Origin: Siphonodentalium dalli
Taxonomy: Eukaryota > Mollusca > Scaphopoda > Gadilida > Siphonodentaliidae
DNA: 64,000 nt
Direction: 5' to 3'
Assembly: GCA_032622095.1 (NCBI GenBank)
Contig: CP136068.1
Span: 131,199,989-131,263,988 of the forward strand
The translations under genes were made by a program, and so were the position numbers. Below, piece by piece: positions 1 to 10,085 of the stretch (the first letter of the stretch is position 1; every line of letters starts with the position of its first letter). The notes under the pieces were generated by a model. It searched no databases. It had not been told where the DNA came from and worked only from the letters and a program-made list of their open reading frames with translations.

Positions 1-945
1 GAAACATACCGTGAAAACTGAAGTACACAAATCAGACGACGAACGGTGGAGATCTTCCATAACTGCAGAAAATAACTTAAGACAATATGGGCTAATGCAA
101 GCCTCTCTGACGTCTTCACTCATATGGCGAACGTGTAGGCTATATCCGGAGGAGAAATTCACTTATCTCTTTCTTGTCCGGTTGATAGCTCACACAGCCT
201 ACGGTGATAGTGGGTGTTGTAAATTTTGTAACAAGCTATACCAGTGCTTAATTAATCATGTATTAATAGAATGTGCATCTATTGCAAGTGCACGCAACGC
301 AATTTGGTATGATATCATCAACACATTCGGAATAAACGTCTTCATATTCCTAGATTCCCTACCTAAGTGCTCGCAACTAGCAGTATTTTTGGGAAAAGTT
401 CCATCTGAAGTTCTTGAAGATGGAACTAACTCTTTTCATTTCGTCTTGCGATTCTTTGCAAAATCGAGCATAAAACTATGGTATTGCTTCCACCTTCAAC
501 ATGATGGTCGTTATTCGGATACCATTATACCTGATCAACAGCCACTTGATGTATAACTACCAATAGAAGCAGCTAGTGCATGTAGTGTTCTCTCATCTGT
601 TCTTTTGTGTGAATGTTTGTCTGAGTGGACAACATGTGTGTGCGTTCGTGTGTGTGCGCGTGTTTGTATGAGAGAGTGTGAGAGAATGTGTGTGATGCTG
701 GGTATACCAGGTGTATATGTGTCAATGTTAGTGGATGTCTCTGCGTGATTGCGGTATACATGTGTGACTTCGCATTTTGTGCGTGCCAAAACTAACTGTA
801 AATATTTTGGATATTTCCTTATTATTATGTAACATTTTGTTCATGTCAGTACTTGTATATATGTTTGCTTTTGTGATGCTACTGTGATAAACTGTATTTA
901 TATTATATAACAACTCTCCACCAATGGAGGACAATAAAGATATAT
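1..945 (+). mobile_element. 3' end of LINE copy with its 3' UTR
   Basis: After the ORF stop at 556 there is a TG-rich stretch (about 600-690). The copy appears to end at about 930-945, where an AATAAA-containing tail (GACAATAAAGATATATATAT) runs into a short AT repeat, a common kind of LINE 3' tail. A hairpin MITE remnant abuts it. The exact end is inferred. Confidence 0.5.
2..556 (+). CDS. C-terminal part of non-LTR retrotransposon ORF2 (partial)
   Basis: The frame is open from the left edge of the window to a TAA at 554-556, so only the C-terminal ~185 residues are visible. It contains an 'SLIWRTCRLYPEEKFTYLFLVRLI' type segment (quoted in part: RLYPEEK...LVRLI) followed by a zinc-knuckle pattern C-x2-C-x9-H-x4-C (GCCKFC...INHVLIEC, about residues 70-88). 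In LINE ORF2 proteins such a CxxC...H...C knuckle follows the reverse transcriptase and helps bind template or target. The RT itself would lie to the left of the window. The frame is intact here, so the copy may be young. The clade cannot be fixed from this fragment. The first in-frame ATG is not a real start; the segment is internal to a longer ORF. Confidence 0.65.
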   Translation, partial: KHTVKTEVHKSDDERWRSSITAENNLRQYGLMQASLTSSLIWRTCRLYPEEKFTYLFLVRLIAHTAYGDSGCCKFCNKLYQCLINHVLIECASIASARNAIWYDIINTFGINVFIFLDSLPKCSQLAVFLGKVPSEVLEDGTNSFHFVLRFFAKSSIKLWYCFHLQHDGRYSDTIIPDQQPLDV

Positions 946-1086
946 ATATATGTGAGGATCCCTATGGGAGACTCATATACATGTATAAGAGAATGCACTG
1001 GCACATGATCTTTATATATGTAAGAGAATGCATTGGCACAGGGTTTTTCACAAAATTTCAAGAAGCCCCAATCATGGAATGGTTAA
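940..1086. mobile_element. Degenerate hairpin MITE (TTAA family)
   Basis: Two diverged copies of the AAGAGAATGCAYTGGCAC hairpin stem are followed by a right end (CCAATCATGGAATGGTTAA) that matches the terminus of the TTAACCCTTTCATGA family seen at 36810, 37802 and 43622. The left terminus is not recognisable. Confidence 0.55.
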
Positions 1087-1469
1087 TTATAAATTACCAT
1101 ATTGGCTCAATATTGGGAATATAATAGCAAATTTAAATAGCAAAATTGTTATTTTGTACATACATGTATATGTTTCACTGGTGTCCAAACTAGACTGAAT
1201 TTTAAGGTAAATAATGTGAATGACTTGTTCATTTTCAGTAAATAGTACTTAATACTCCATTGGAATTAACCATTTTATAACTAAACAATGTGGTGAATTG
1301 GTGATAGGGGTGGGGTTTATCCACTAGATACCACAACCCAAATTGTTTAACAGTTGGGAATTTCATACCTGGTATATTTCAAACTAACTATAAGTCTAAA
1401 AATTTCTGATATTTATTTTTGCATTTATACTATAGGGACTAAATGCGGTTTTTTTCTTAGTACAAAAAC
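1087..1469. other. AT-rich stretch, nothing recognised
   Basis: No coding potential, repeat or RNA gene could be supported here. Confidence 0.5.
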
Positions 1470-1988
1470 CCATACATGTAGATGATCAATGAAGAGCGCT
1501 TGTTATTAGCTCAGAAGATATGTGGGATAATTTGTGCACACAGAGATAAATTGACATAGGGAATGTCATGGGATAGTTGATATTGACCTCAGATGACTTA
1601 AAGAGGCACTAATAATTACAAATAAAGAGCGTTTATTGTCAAGTTAAAGAAAGAAACTGTGGGAATGTGCCAAATTCAACATATTCTGGTAAAGTATTTT
1701 AAAAGCAAGAGCAAAATTAAATAATTCAAATCCAATATGCTCTACTTTTCTCATATTAACATTATATATACTAGATTGAACAAAGTGTTAAAAAATTACA
1801 CAAAAAATTGAAGAAAATTAATCTCCAGAAAAAGTTTTCTCGAACACTATCTTTTAATTGATAATGAAATTAATAAACGCTCTTTAGTGCCAATTATTAG
1901 TGCATCTAATCTTAGGTCAATGACACCTATACCATGAAACCATGGAGCTGATAACAACAATTCTCCATAGGTCATCTACATGTATGTT
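1470..1988. repeat. Foldback repeat, ~200-bp arms
   Basis: The left arm starts at CATACATGTAGATGA (about 1472) and passes through CAGATGACTTAAAGAGGCAC (about 1590). It is the imperfect reverse complement of the segment ending TCATCTACATGTATG (about 1986). Both arms share GCACTAATAATT and AAGAGCGTTTATT. Arm divergence is substantial, so the copy is old. Pieces of the same arm (ATTAGTGCCCCTTTAAGTCA) recur at about 1995-2045 and 2948-2995. Confidence 0.6.
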
Positions 1989-2257
1989 AGTATAATTTAT
2001 TAGTCCCGCTTAAGTCATTTGAGATCAAAGGTGCCTATTCCATTGTATTCCCCTGGTCAGGTGAACCATATGGTGTCCAATTTTCCTACATATCGTCTAT
2101 ACTGATGAGGAATCCTCTGTATTGCTCATATCTGATAATATAATTATTAAATCCCTCTTTAGTGTCAATGGCACATATCCATTTGTACAAACTGGGCCAA
2201 TTTACCCCGGCATAAAATGTACAGCCTTCCACCATTTTGGGTTTTTGAATTTTTTTT
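1989..2257. repeat. Fragments of the same dispersed repeat
   Basis: TTATTAGTCCCGCTTAAGTC (from about 1998) and CCTCTTTAGTGTCAATGGCA (about 2153) resemble the arm of the neighbouring foldback. No coding potential was seen. Confidence 0.35.
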
Positions 2258-2935
2258 TTAGCTCAACTTTACTTTGTAAAGTTTGAGCTATTGTCATGGC
2301 TTTGTCATCCGTGTGTGCGTGCGTGCGTGTGTATGTGCGTGATACGTCAACAATTTCCTTTAGCACGGGCTACAGGTCGTACCTTTGGTCGGATCATTAT
2401 GAAATTTGTCATGACTGTTGCCATTAACATGTAGATGGGAACGAGTCATTTTGGGATAATTTGGTAAAAAAAATATGGCCGCCAGCGGCCATCTTGGATA
2501 TCAAAATCCAATCCATTAGCACAAGCTACATGTGGTACAATTCGTCTGATCATCATGAAATTTGGCATGGATGTTAATATTGACATGTAGATGGGAACGA
2601 GTCATTTTGGGGTAGTTCGGCCAAAATACATGGCCACCAGCAGCCATCTTGGATTTTACTCTTTGCATGACTAAATCCTTTGGCACGGGCTACAGGTTGT
2701 ATCTTTGGTCCGATCATCATGAAATTTGTCATGGATGTTAACAATGACATGTAAATGGGACAGAGTCTTTTTAGGGTCATTCGGCAAAAAAAAAAACATG
2801 ACTGCCAGCAGCCATCTTGAATTTTACTCTTTGCATAACTACATATGTAGGCCTTTCAACTTTCCACATTCCTAATCACTCCATTGACTGTAACACAAAA
2901 ATTCTTCCATTGACATTGACACTTTCATTTAATTA
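2258..2935 (+). repeat. 'AGCTCAACTTTAC' element with 3 tandem ~160-bp units
   Basis: It begins TTTTAGCTCAACTTTACTTT, itself palindromic with the following AAAGTTTGAGCTA. It holds three units marked by TGGGAACGAGTCATTTTGGG or close variants (about 2437, 2594, 2756). Each has a CATGGCCGCCA or related motif and GCTACAGGTCGTACC. The right flank (GCCTTTCAACTTTCCACATT) matches that of the 18-unit copy ending near 50575. This is the short form of the array at 47492 and 63375. Confidence 0.75.
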
Positions 2936-4406
2936 AAATTTGATTATTAGTGCCCCTTTAAGTCACATGAGGTCAACAACACCTATCCGATGGCCCTCAT
3001 CGGGTCAATTTACCACAGTGAATAAATGTTCAACTATTCAATTCCAGATGCCAATATATAATTATTTATTTAGTTAAATTAAATATTAGTGTCTTTTTAA
3101 AGATATATGCGCCTTTCTTGTGATACTCCCAGTGTCAACATGAATCCATTTTTTAAAATATTATTTCAGGGCTTTCTTGTGAGACATATTTTAAGGTCAC
3201 AACCTGTTATTTCTTCAACAAATGCCAAACATTGATTTGATAATAGACACAAATTTTCACTTTGGCCAAGGGCTTAGGTCCAATCTTGTCTGCTGAATCT
3301 TAAATACATGGAAATATCTAGTTCTGGGTTAAATAGCCTTGATAATAGTGCAAGGATGGATACCTTAAAGTTATACATTTTTGTTCTGGTTATTGTTCGA
3401 ATTTTAAAAAGATCAGATTATTTTTCACCATATAATGTATTTCCATGACAAATATTTAGCACAAATGTTAATGCATGTGGAATTATGGATTTCTATGTAC
3501 TTCATCCTTTTTCTCTGCACTATTCCTTATTTCTGGAACATTTATTTGAATCTGTACCTATATAATATCCATGCACAAGTCAACTGTGTATGGCTTGACT
3601 GGAGGCCCAAGTGGCAGTTTTTTCTCTATTGGTGTTGGGGAAACGATGGATGTCCTGTGCATAAATTTAATAATTAGGTGTCACTTGAGTAAATAGGTGG
3701 TTGTTATATTATATTATCTTATTGTTCTTTGTCTTGTGAATTGATATGGATAAATCTTCAAAATGAGATCTTAGCCCACCAAATGTGCGTATAGTTGGTA
3801 CAATGATCCAGCTTAATATCATGAATATCCATGCTTTTGACCAGCAAGGGCCATCATGGTAAACATACAGTTAGATTAGGTGAATAGCCACTGGGTCCAT
3901 ACCTGTATGGTGATTTTTATAGGATTTTGCCTACTGCAGTGGTGATGTAACAGTATGCTGTGGGGCAGATGTTGGATAAAATCAGCCAAGTTATTCCCCT
4001 TTTTGGTCAGGAAGAAATACTATATACATCTAAAATTCCCTGGATATGTATTTGTGAAGAAATCTTGAAAGTCTTGTGCATTTATGAGAACAAATGGCAA
4101 ACCCAGAGTAACATGTCATCTCCCCTGGATATTCCCCCACCCTGGACATTTCCCTCCTGGATATCATCCCACCCCACCTATAAATAACAAAATTGACTCC
4201 TTTTATATTGTTTGATCCTGAATTGGCCAGAAAAAATACTTTTTGAGATTTAATTATATTTTTTTTATATATTTTATATTATTTTTTTTTCCAAGTGAGA
4301 ATTTATTTTTTACTCAGTGATTACTGATATTGTTTTATCCTGAAATGGCCAGCAAAATGTTTTTGATAAGATTATTGATTTTAGAGTTATCCATCTTCAA
4401 CCCTGT
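2936..4406. other. AT-rich, mostly unassigned
   Basis: Copies of the ATTAGTGCCCCTTTAAG repeat lie at about 2948-3110. Beyond that I see no supported gene. Short ORFs at 3435-3677 and 3960-4187 have no recognisable domain and no splice context. A TTTTAGAGTTATCCATCTTC segment near 4380 resembles the interior of the AAGGTACTC MITE family, but weakly. Confidence 0.4.
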
Positions 4407-4484
4407 TTGACCATGTGTTTATGCCAACTTTATGGGCCACATATTATTTCGCAGAGAAAACGCAAAGAAATTAATTACAAAAAA

Positions 4485-5048
4485 ATGAATGATGGCGACG
4501 ACATTGATATTGACGAAGAGACGGCCATTAGCCCTCTTGAATCCGATGCAAGCGGCGACGAAGATCTCGTTCGAGATCATGTTGGGGACAGTTCGAATGT
4601 GGATAGCATTATTCCACTGGACAGTCAGAAAAGGCGAAGAACTGTTGTGACACAATTCCAGCAATCTGAAGTTGAACGTGAAATCTTTGATCTGGGACAT
4701 GGATCGCATGACTCACATGGCGATGCCGAAATGACTGACTTGTGTAGTGAAAGTGATTCTCAGCTGGATGCACGAATTGAACAGCTCAGTAAACAGCTCC
4801 ACCAAGCTGAGAAAGACAAACAAATGTCTGCGAAGTTATTGAAGATAAAACAACTGGAGACTCGGATCGTAGCTACATCACAGGCTACAAACAAGATTAA
4901 AGGTAGTCAGGTTTCTTCACTAGTTGGTCGAAATGAAAATTTTATTGAAAATAACCTTGTAAATATTGATGACATTCGAAGGGTCGATTCCTTGAATGAC
5001 ACAGTATCAAGAAGGCTTGATAATCTAGGCCTTTCTTATAAAAATTAA
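4485..5048 (+). pseudogene. Gag-like ORF1 of the DIRS/Ngaro-type element
   Basis: From the ATG at 4485 (MNDGDDIDIDEETA) the frame codes a very acidic N-terminus. A helical, Gln/Lys-rich, coiled-coil-like segment follows (LDARIEQLSKQLHQAEKDKQ, about residues 97-120), and then NENFIENNLVNIDDIRRVDS. This composition fits the N-terminal half of a structural (gag-like) protein. The ORF stops at 5048, and gag-like sequence continues in broken frames to 5690. An upstream in-frame start at 4407 only adds sequence that does not look coding. The assignment rests mainly on position ahead of the RT and recombinase. Confidence 0.55.
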
Positions 5049-5099
5049 TTTCACACTCGGGGTGAGGTTACTCTACCTGAGACCGTAGATAATCAACAT

Positions 5100-5690
5100 A
5101 TTACCGATCCTATTGTTGGTCATACTATGAATTCATCAGCTACCAATTTGAAATCTGGAATCACCGCTAAACCATCAGACAGGGTGGTCAGTCCTCAGAT
5201 ATTTCCCCATGCCATGCTGGCATATGAATATGTTAATTCAAATGTTGAGTTTAAGAACCTTACGTTCCAGCAATTTATCGCTGGGGAAATGGAAATAATT
5301 TCCAGGCCTGGTATCTCGAGAGAACTGGGAGATTAGAATTATTAAAGAAAATAGCATATTATTTTTCCATTTATGACTGGCATGCATTACTTTCATTCTA
5401 CGCAGATTGGCTGCGTCGAATAGAGTTGGGGGAAAATCAGTGGACTGACGATTCTTCCATAATTGGGTTGCCGATTTTGTCCAGTCATGTTAAGAGTAAG
5501 AAGCCCGTTTCTCAAAGCCAAACCTTTGATAATTTTAACCACACCAAACGGGCCACACTGACAGACACAACTTGGTATTGCACCTTATATCAACGAAATC
5601 GTTGTTTTTTAGAATCCCGGCACCGTGCGATCATTTTGGGAGAAAATAAAACAGTTGAGCACATATGTGCCACTTGTTGGTGCCTGTGAA
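5100..5690 (+). pseudogene. C-terminal gag fragments with zinc-finger remnant
   Basis: Two short open stretches (5127-5336 and 5426-5689) continue the gag region in different frames. The second contains WYCTLYQRNRCFLE...RH followed by HICATC. Its spacing recalls the 'C-x5/6-N-R-G-x-C...H-x-C-x2-C' finger at the gag C-terminus of DIRS-like elements. The glycine of the canonical NRGxC is lost here. At least one frameshift separates the two parts. Confidence 0.5.
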
Positions 5691-5802
5691 AGGAGAAGCT
5701 TTTTCATCCTGAATCATCTTCTGCCTGCCCCGAGCTTTCTAAACAATGACTATTTTTTAAATCACCGAAGCTGGATCCATCAGCTGCAATATTCTACACA
5801 AG

Positions 5803-6345
5803 TTGTTTGAAACGCGACAATGGTGTGCCAAATATTCTGCTTGTAGTGCTGATACCGCTCATACTGTTAACACACCTGATAATTCCTGCCGAGTTAAATC
5901 CGGAAGTATCGGTCATAGTGTGTGTCATAAAGTTAACAAGACTCCTAATTCTTGTCAATTGTTGTCCGGAAGTGCTCGTGAATGTATCAATAAGGGTGAT
6001 AGCATACCCAGAACAGTCTTTGACGACTCTCCATGGCCAGAGGGTCAACTGAGTTTTACGGAACGAATTGATCAAGTTTCGTCAGCAGAATATTTGGGTG
6101 AGCCTGTCAATTTGACCTATCCAAAAGTGGACGATTTGGTTGCATTAATCAAAAAGAAATCTCGTTACTGCCATATATTTAAACGGGACTTAGCTCGGGC
6201 TTTCCATCAAATATTTTGTGATACAGGAGATATACACCTACTGGGGTTCATGTGGAGTGGAAAATTGTATTTTGACGTACTTTAACCATAGGCCTGCGCT
6301 CCGCTCCACAAATATGCATATCTGTTATTCTGTGCATATTTTCAC
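5803..6345 (+). pseudogene. Reverse transcriptase fragment, DIRS/Ngaro type
   Basis: The ORF to 6285 ends with LTYPKVDDLVALIKKK, RYCHIFKRDLARAFHQI and HLLGFMWSGKLYFDVL. These correspond to the RT region around motif A (RDLARA-Q) and the LLG-x-x-W-x-G-x-x-YFD signature of DIRS-superfamily RTs. After a stop the next segment reads GLRSAPQI (about 6292-6315), the following FGLRSAP box. The catalytic YxDD box, the rest of RT and RNase H are absent. The sequence reaches the recombinase within about 150 bp, so there is a large internal deletion and the enzyme cannot be active. Confidence 0.8.
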
Positions 6346-6469
6346 CTACATGACTTACCAGCATCTACAGGAAGTCTAGTTTTATACACTCAGTTTTGTT
6401 CCGCTCTTTCAAATCCGTTCAAATTACTTTAGTGTCCTTAAAGTTTTGCATAAAATTCTTGAAATTGAG

Positions 6470-7150
6470 ACTGCATCATTTGATGCGCTCGAATTGATAT
6501 TAGCGTTACGTGGCATAGCACGAACTAAATGTCATCTTCCCCACCAAGCATTGTATACTATACTCCTCGTGTGTTGATGCCAATGTACTCATTTATCTGA
6601 CAGAATAACGCGGTGGATGTTTCATTATGGTTCCTGTTCTTGGTCGCATTCTTTCTAATCATGAGGAAATCCAATTTAGTGCGGAATCCCCTGACAAATT
6701 TGAACCTACCAAGCAGTTGATTAGGGGTGATATCATGTATGGTGACGAAGCTATTATTATGGTCATTAAGTGTTCCAAAACCATACAACAAGGTCAAAAG
6801 ATATTGAAATTACCACTGGTTTAATAAATTCCTGGGTCTCCATTGTGTCCTGTTACTGCGTAAAAGAACATGACACGACTTGTTCCAGGGAGTCCATCCC
6901 ATCCAGCCTTTATTCACCACATTCTGTCACACCGCTTAGTTATATTCAAACACCTATATTCAACACAATCCTTTTTTCTCCGACCTTTGGAGTTAATAGG
7001 GAAAGTCCCTAATCTCTATTCAATGCATTCCTTCCGCCAGGGTGGGGCCCAATGGGCCTTTCAGTCAGGGGTCCCATCTGAGCTAATTCAACTCACTGCG
7101 CGATTAGGCTAGTGACGCATACAAAACATACTGGTACCTCCACCATACAA
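6470..7150 (+). pseudogene. Tyrosine recombinase of the DIRS/Ngaro-type element
   Basis: Pieces in several frames follow the order expected of a DIRS/Ngaro recombinase. There is an N-terminal helical segment (FDALELILALRGIAR, from about 6480), then VAFFLIMRKSN (about 6640-6670), FEPTKQLIRGDI and CSKTIQQGQKILKLPL. The catalytic HxxR box follows as HSFRQGGAQWAFQSGVPSEL (about 7027-7085), and last comes SDAYKTYWYL (about 7113-7142) with the candidate nucleophilic tyrosine. Stops and frameshifts lie between the boxes, including one just before the tyrosine box. The enzyme would integrate circular DNA by strand exchange; this copy is inactive. Confidence 0.8.
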
Positions 7151-7164
7151 TGAAGTATCGATTG

Positions 7165-7720
7165 TCCATGTTTTCAAGATGAAATGTACCTTGCGTTCAG
7201 TACTTCACCTATCAGATAGCATTGCCAAATACGTCCGCGATGTTGGTGACTTGTCAGTTTGGCCTTACCCAGGTTACACAATCAGTAGGATGACAAGCAT
7301 GATTGACAAACTGAAGGCTAGTAAGCTTAAGCACTTCACTCACATAATTTTTCTTGTTCAAAGAACAAATGATGTGGAAAGCAAATCAGAGCGACACATC
7401 TTGGCGAATTATAACAACTTAATCACAGTTTCAAAGCAATTTGCCGAGCTAAATTCACGTTTCTAGCCATCTTACCTCGTCCGAAAGATAATGCTACACT
7501 TGGTAACAAAGTGACGAGAATTAATACTCAATTAAAACGACTTTGTGTCGAACTTAAGAGTATCCTACATCCGAGCCCATAAACCATTTGTAGCCAATGG
7601 GCAAATTAAAACACATGTATATGCTGGAAATGATATGCTGCACCTAAACTTTGAAGGTACACGTCGTCTGCGCCACCTATTGATCCAAGCAGTTAACAGA
7701 CTTCCATACATATATAACTT
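7165..7720 (+). pseudogene. SGNH-hydrolase-like ORF of the retrotransposon
   Basis: Two frames (7179-7466 and 7545-7730) together resemble an SGNH/GDSL hydrolase. There is a block-I remnant (HLSDSIAKYV, where GDS would be expected), then PGYTISRM, then a block-III-like LVQRTNDV (GTND expected). At the C-terminus GNDMLHLNFEGTRRL contains the D-x-x-H of the catalytic dyad. About 170 residues in all. A frameshift near 7467-7545 joins the halves. Position directly after the recombinase and before the terminal repeats fits the accessory ORF reported for some Ngaro elements. Substrate and role are unknown; the degraded GDS box suggests this copy is not catalytic. Confidence 0.65.
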
Positions 7721-7955
7721 CCTATGTTAGCATGTATTCTGCTGCCAGTAATTCATTTCAGGTTGCTTGCTGTCAACGTCTTCAGGGTCTTGTGCATGGC
7801 GCCCTCTGACGTGGTGTGCTGTTTGGAGGCCTCAGAAGCTACCTCCTGCTCCTACCCAGCAAACAACTTGATTTCGACATTCTGGTCGATCAACTACAGT
7901 ATCTGTCAGCATGATGTCATGGCAGTTCTACCTTCTTGGCGGCCTACGGCTTGGC

Positions 7956-8364
7956 GGGCATTTCATAATCAATATTAATCATATATAGTTTTCATTCAGT
8001 GATTCACAGATCCTGCAGCCACATATTCTTCACATAATCACATATTACTGTGCCATACTCTATAGGGGGAATCTCATTTCCTCCTATAGCCTATGACATA
8101 TAATTGGTATGTGGCTGCATATGCTGTGGCCATACGTGTACAGTCTATTATTGATATTATTTCATGCATGTGCGTATGCAGATATGTGTCATCACTCGTG
8201 CCATACCTCATGGGGGAAATTTATGTTCTGCCATGGGGTATGGCATATAATTGGCGCATGGCTGTATGCCACATATTAACAAGTTTATGTGTATTCCGCA
8301 TGGATCGTTCAAGAATAAATATGTCATACATGTATCAATTGTTTGGTTCTCTCTTCGGCAATTA
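7956..8364 (+). repeat. Direct repeat copy 1 (candidate B1 of split repeats)
   Basis: From GGGCATTTCATAATCAATAT to TCTCTTCGGCAATTA this 409-bp segment is repeated almost identically 577 bp downstream, with only a few indels and substitutions. The near identity contrasts with the decayed ORFs and may reflect gene conversion. Its ORF at 8093-8431 is an accident of the repeat. Confidence 0.85.
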
Positions 8365-8532
8365 TGTTAGTTTGGCCTTGTCAAACTATGTAATTGCAGA
8401 TGAGGGAATATTAGTTTGGAATAGACTATAGCCTCCTAACAGGCGCCGATGAATGAAGAGAGATAACTCAATTCTACCTTTCTTGATCTTTCCATGCGGG
8501 AAAATACAAACAATTTCCCACCCACCCTCCCG
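8365..8532 (+). repeat. Unique spacer (candidate A2) between the direct repeats
   Basis: In a Ngaro-type A1-B1-A2-B2 layout this 168-bp stretch would be A2 and should match the element's 5' end. I could not find that match near 4200-4480, so the A1 copy is either lost or too diverged. Confidence 0.4.
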
Positions 8533-8939
8533 GGGCATTTCATAATCAATATTAATCATATATATTTTTCATTCAGTGATTCACAGATCCTGCAGCCACA
8601 TATTCTTCACATAATCACATATTACTGTGCCATACTCTATAGGGGGATCTCATTCCTCCTATAGCCTATGACATATAATTGGTATGTGGCTGCATGTGCT
8701 GTGGCCATACGTGTACAGTCTATTATTGATATTATTTCATGCATGTGCGTATGCAGATATGTGTCATCACTCGTGCCATACCTCATGGGGGGAATTTATG
8801 TTCTGCCATGGGGTATGGCATATACTTGGCGCATGGCTGTATGCCACATATTAACAAGTTTATGTGTATTCCGCATGGATCGTTCAAGAATAAATATGTC
8901 ATACATGTATCAATTGTTTGGTTCTCTCTTCGGCAATTA
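8533..8939 (+). repeat. Direct repeat copy 2 (candidate B2), right end of the element
   Basis: A 407-bp near-identical copy of 7956-8364. Its end (CTTCGGCAATTA) is the inferred right end of the retrotransposon. Confidence 0.85.
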
Positions 8940-8984
8940 ATACAGGGTGGGATGAAAATCTTCAAGACTGAACTCAACTATTGA

Positions 8985-10085
8985 TCGGGCTGTGAATTTT
9001 TACCCCCGGAACATGATCGGGGATATCGGTGCTATCGGGGTCGATTCTGGACTCCCTCCCGACAGTTTTGAAATGTTCAAAACTATCGGGATCCAAGCCG
9101 AATCGCTCCCCGATTTGTCAATCATTGGGAGAAATTCGGGAGCAATTCGGCACCTATTCGGGAGTAGTCGGCAACATTCGGCTGGATATTCTGGAGTAGT
9201 CGGCAGTATTCGGTAGGTTATTCCCGAATTCGCCATCAAATTGCGTCCCGAATAACGTCATGACTTCCGAATACCTTCCCGACTATTCCAGAATGCTTTC
9301 CCGATCAGTCCAGAACATCTTCCCGACTATTCCCGACTATTCCCGAGTGCCTTCCCGATGACATTCAGAAGTATAAATTCTTCTACGTATTGCAGGAATA
9401 ATCAGTACAGTTGTTGACAGACATGGTGAGGATTAAAACCACAAAACGTAAGAATCCTCCTCCGCCGGAGTCTGGCGATGAGGATACGCAAGAGGTGCGC
9501 ACGGGGGAGGAAGAGGAAGCTTCTCAACCCCAAAAATCCCGCAGTATAAACATTCAGTTGACCGCATTATCATCTCTGACACCATTTCTGACATATCTGT
9601 ATATCGATTTAGCTTGAACGTCAGGTATGGAATGGTGGATGTGCTGATGTGTGGCTGCTTTTATACTGAGATCCGGTGTATCTGCAAAATTCGGCATCGA
9701 TTCGGGACGTTCGGCAGCAATTGAATACCAATTCGGTATTTATTCGGCATCAATTCGGTACCAGTTCGGCATTGATTCGGGGTATTCGGCAACAATTCGG
9801 TGTACGTCGGTAGTAATCTGGGCAATTCGGCAGCCACTCGCACGAAATTTCGGTATCAGTTCGGGATAATTCTTGATCATTCGGGAAGAAATTCGGAAGC
9901 ATTCTGGAATACTCGGCAATGTTCGGGACGATTAAATTTTGTCATAATTCGGCATCAGTTCGGCGGCTTTTTGGAATAAAACTCGTGCAGAATTCTCTCG
10001 AATGCTGCCGATTTGGTCTGGTCCCGCATTGGTGCCGAATACACTAATTCGGGACAGAAAATCGGGAATATGGAACCGGGGCTTA
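8985..10085 (+). mobile_element. Putative DNA transposon with ATTCGG subterminal motif arrays
   Basis: Dozens of ATTCGG/TTCGGG words occur. They point forward at about 9010-9215, reversed (CCCGA/CCGAAT) at about 9220-9360, and forward again at about 9665-10060. The middle (9360-9650) lacks them. The ends are imperfect inverted repeats: AATTTTTACCCCCGGAACAT (from about 8996) against the reverse complement of a segment near 10065-10090 (AATTTAAGCCCCGGTTCCAT). Such motif arrays are known as transposase-binding subterminal repeats in CACTA and Mutator-like transposons. No transposase is visible, so this is probably a non-autonomous element of unassigned superfamily. Confidence 0.5.
9411..9617 (+). 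CDS. Short acidic/basic ORF inside the ATTCGG element
   Basis: A 68-residue ORF starts at a methionine and reads RIKTTKRKNPPPPESGDEDT with an EEEEE-type stretch after it. It lies in the motif-free centre of the ATTCGG element. The charged N-terminus could be a first exon or remnant of a transposon protein, but no domain is recognisable. It may be spurious. Confidence 0.2.
   Translation: MLTDMVRIKTTKRKNPPPPESGDEDTQEVRTGEEEEASQPQKSRSINIQLTALSSLTPFLTYLYIDLA

Larger units (their letters stand above)
4407..8939 (+). mobile_element. Degenerate DIRS/Ngaro-type tyrosine-recombinase retrotransposon
   Basis: In order there are a gag-like ORF, a reverse transcriptase fragment, a tyrosine recombinase, an SGNH-hydrolase-like ORF and a large direct repeat. 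DIRS-superfamily elements integrate with a tyrosine recombinase instead of an integrase. The Ngaro branch has split direct repeats (A1-ORFs-B1-A2-B2), and some members carry an extra hydrolase ORF. Here B1 (7956-8364), a 168-bp A2 candidate (8365-8532) and B2 (8533-8939) are present. I could not find A1 at the 5' side. Frameshifts, stops and a deletion between RT and recombinase show it is dead. The left boundary is uncertain. Confidence 0.8.

Noticed and set aside
535-934. Three minus-strand ORFs with HTHTHT-like peptides
   Set aside because: Translations of the TG-rich 3' UTR of the LINE at the left edge.
5794-6075. Minus-strand and alternative plus-strand ORFs over the RT
   Set aside because: Shadows of the retrotransposon frame at 5803-6285, which carries the RT motifs.
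8093-8940. Two nearly identical ORFs (8093-8431 and 8668-8940)
   Set aside because: They are the two copies of the retrotransposon's terminal direct repeat, not genes.
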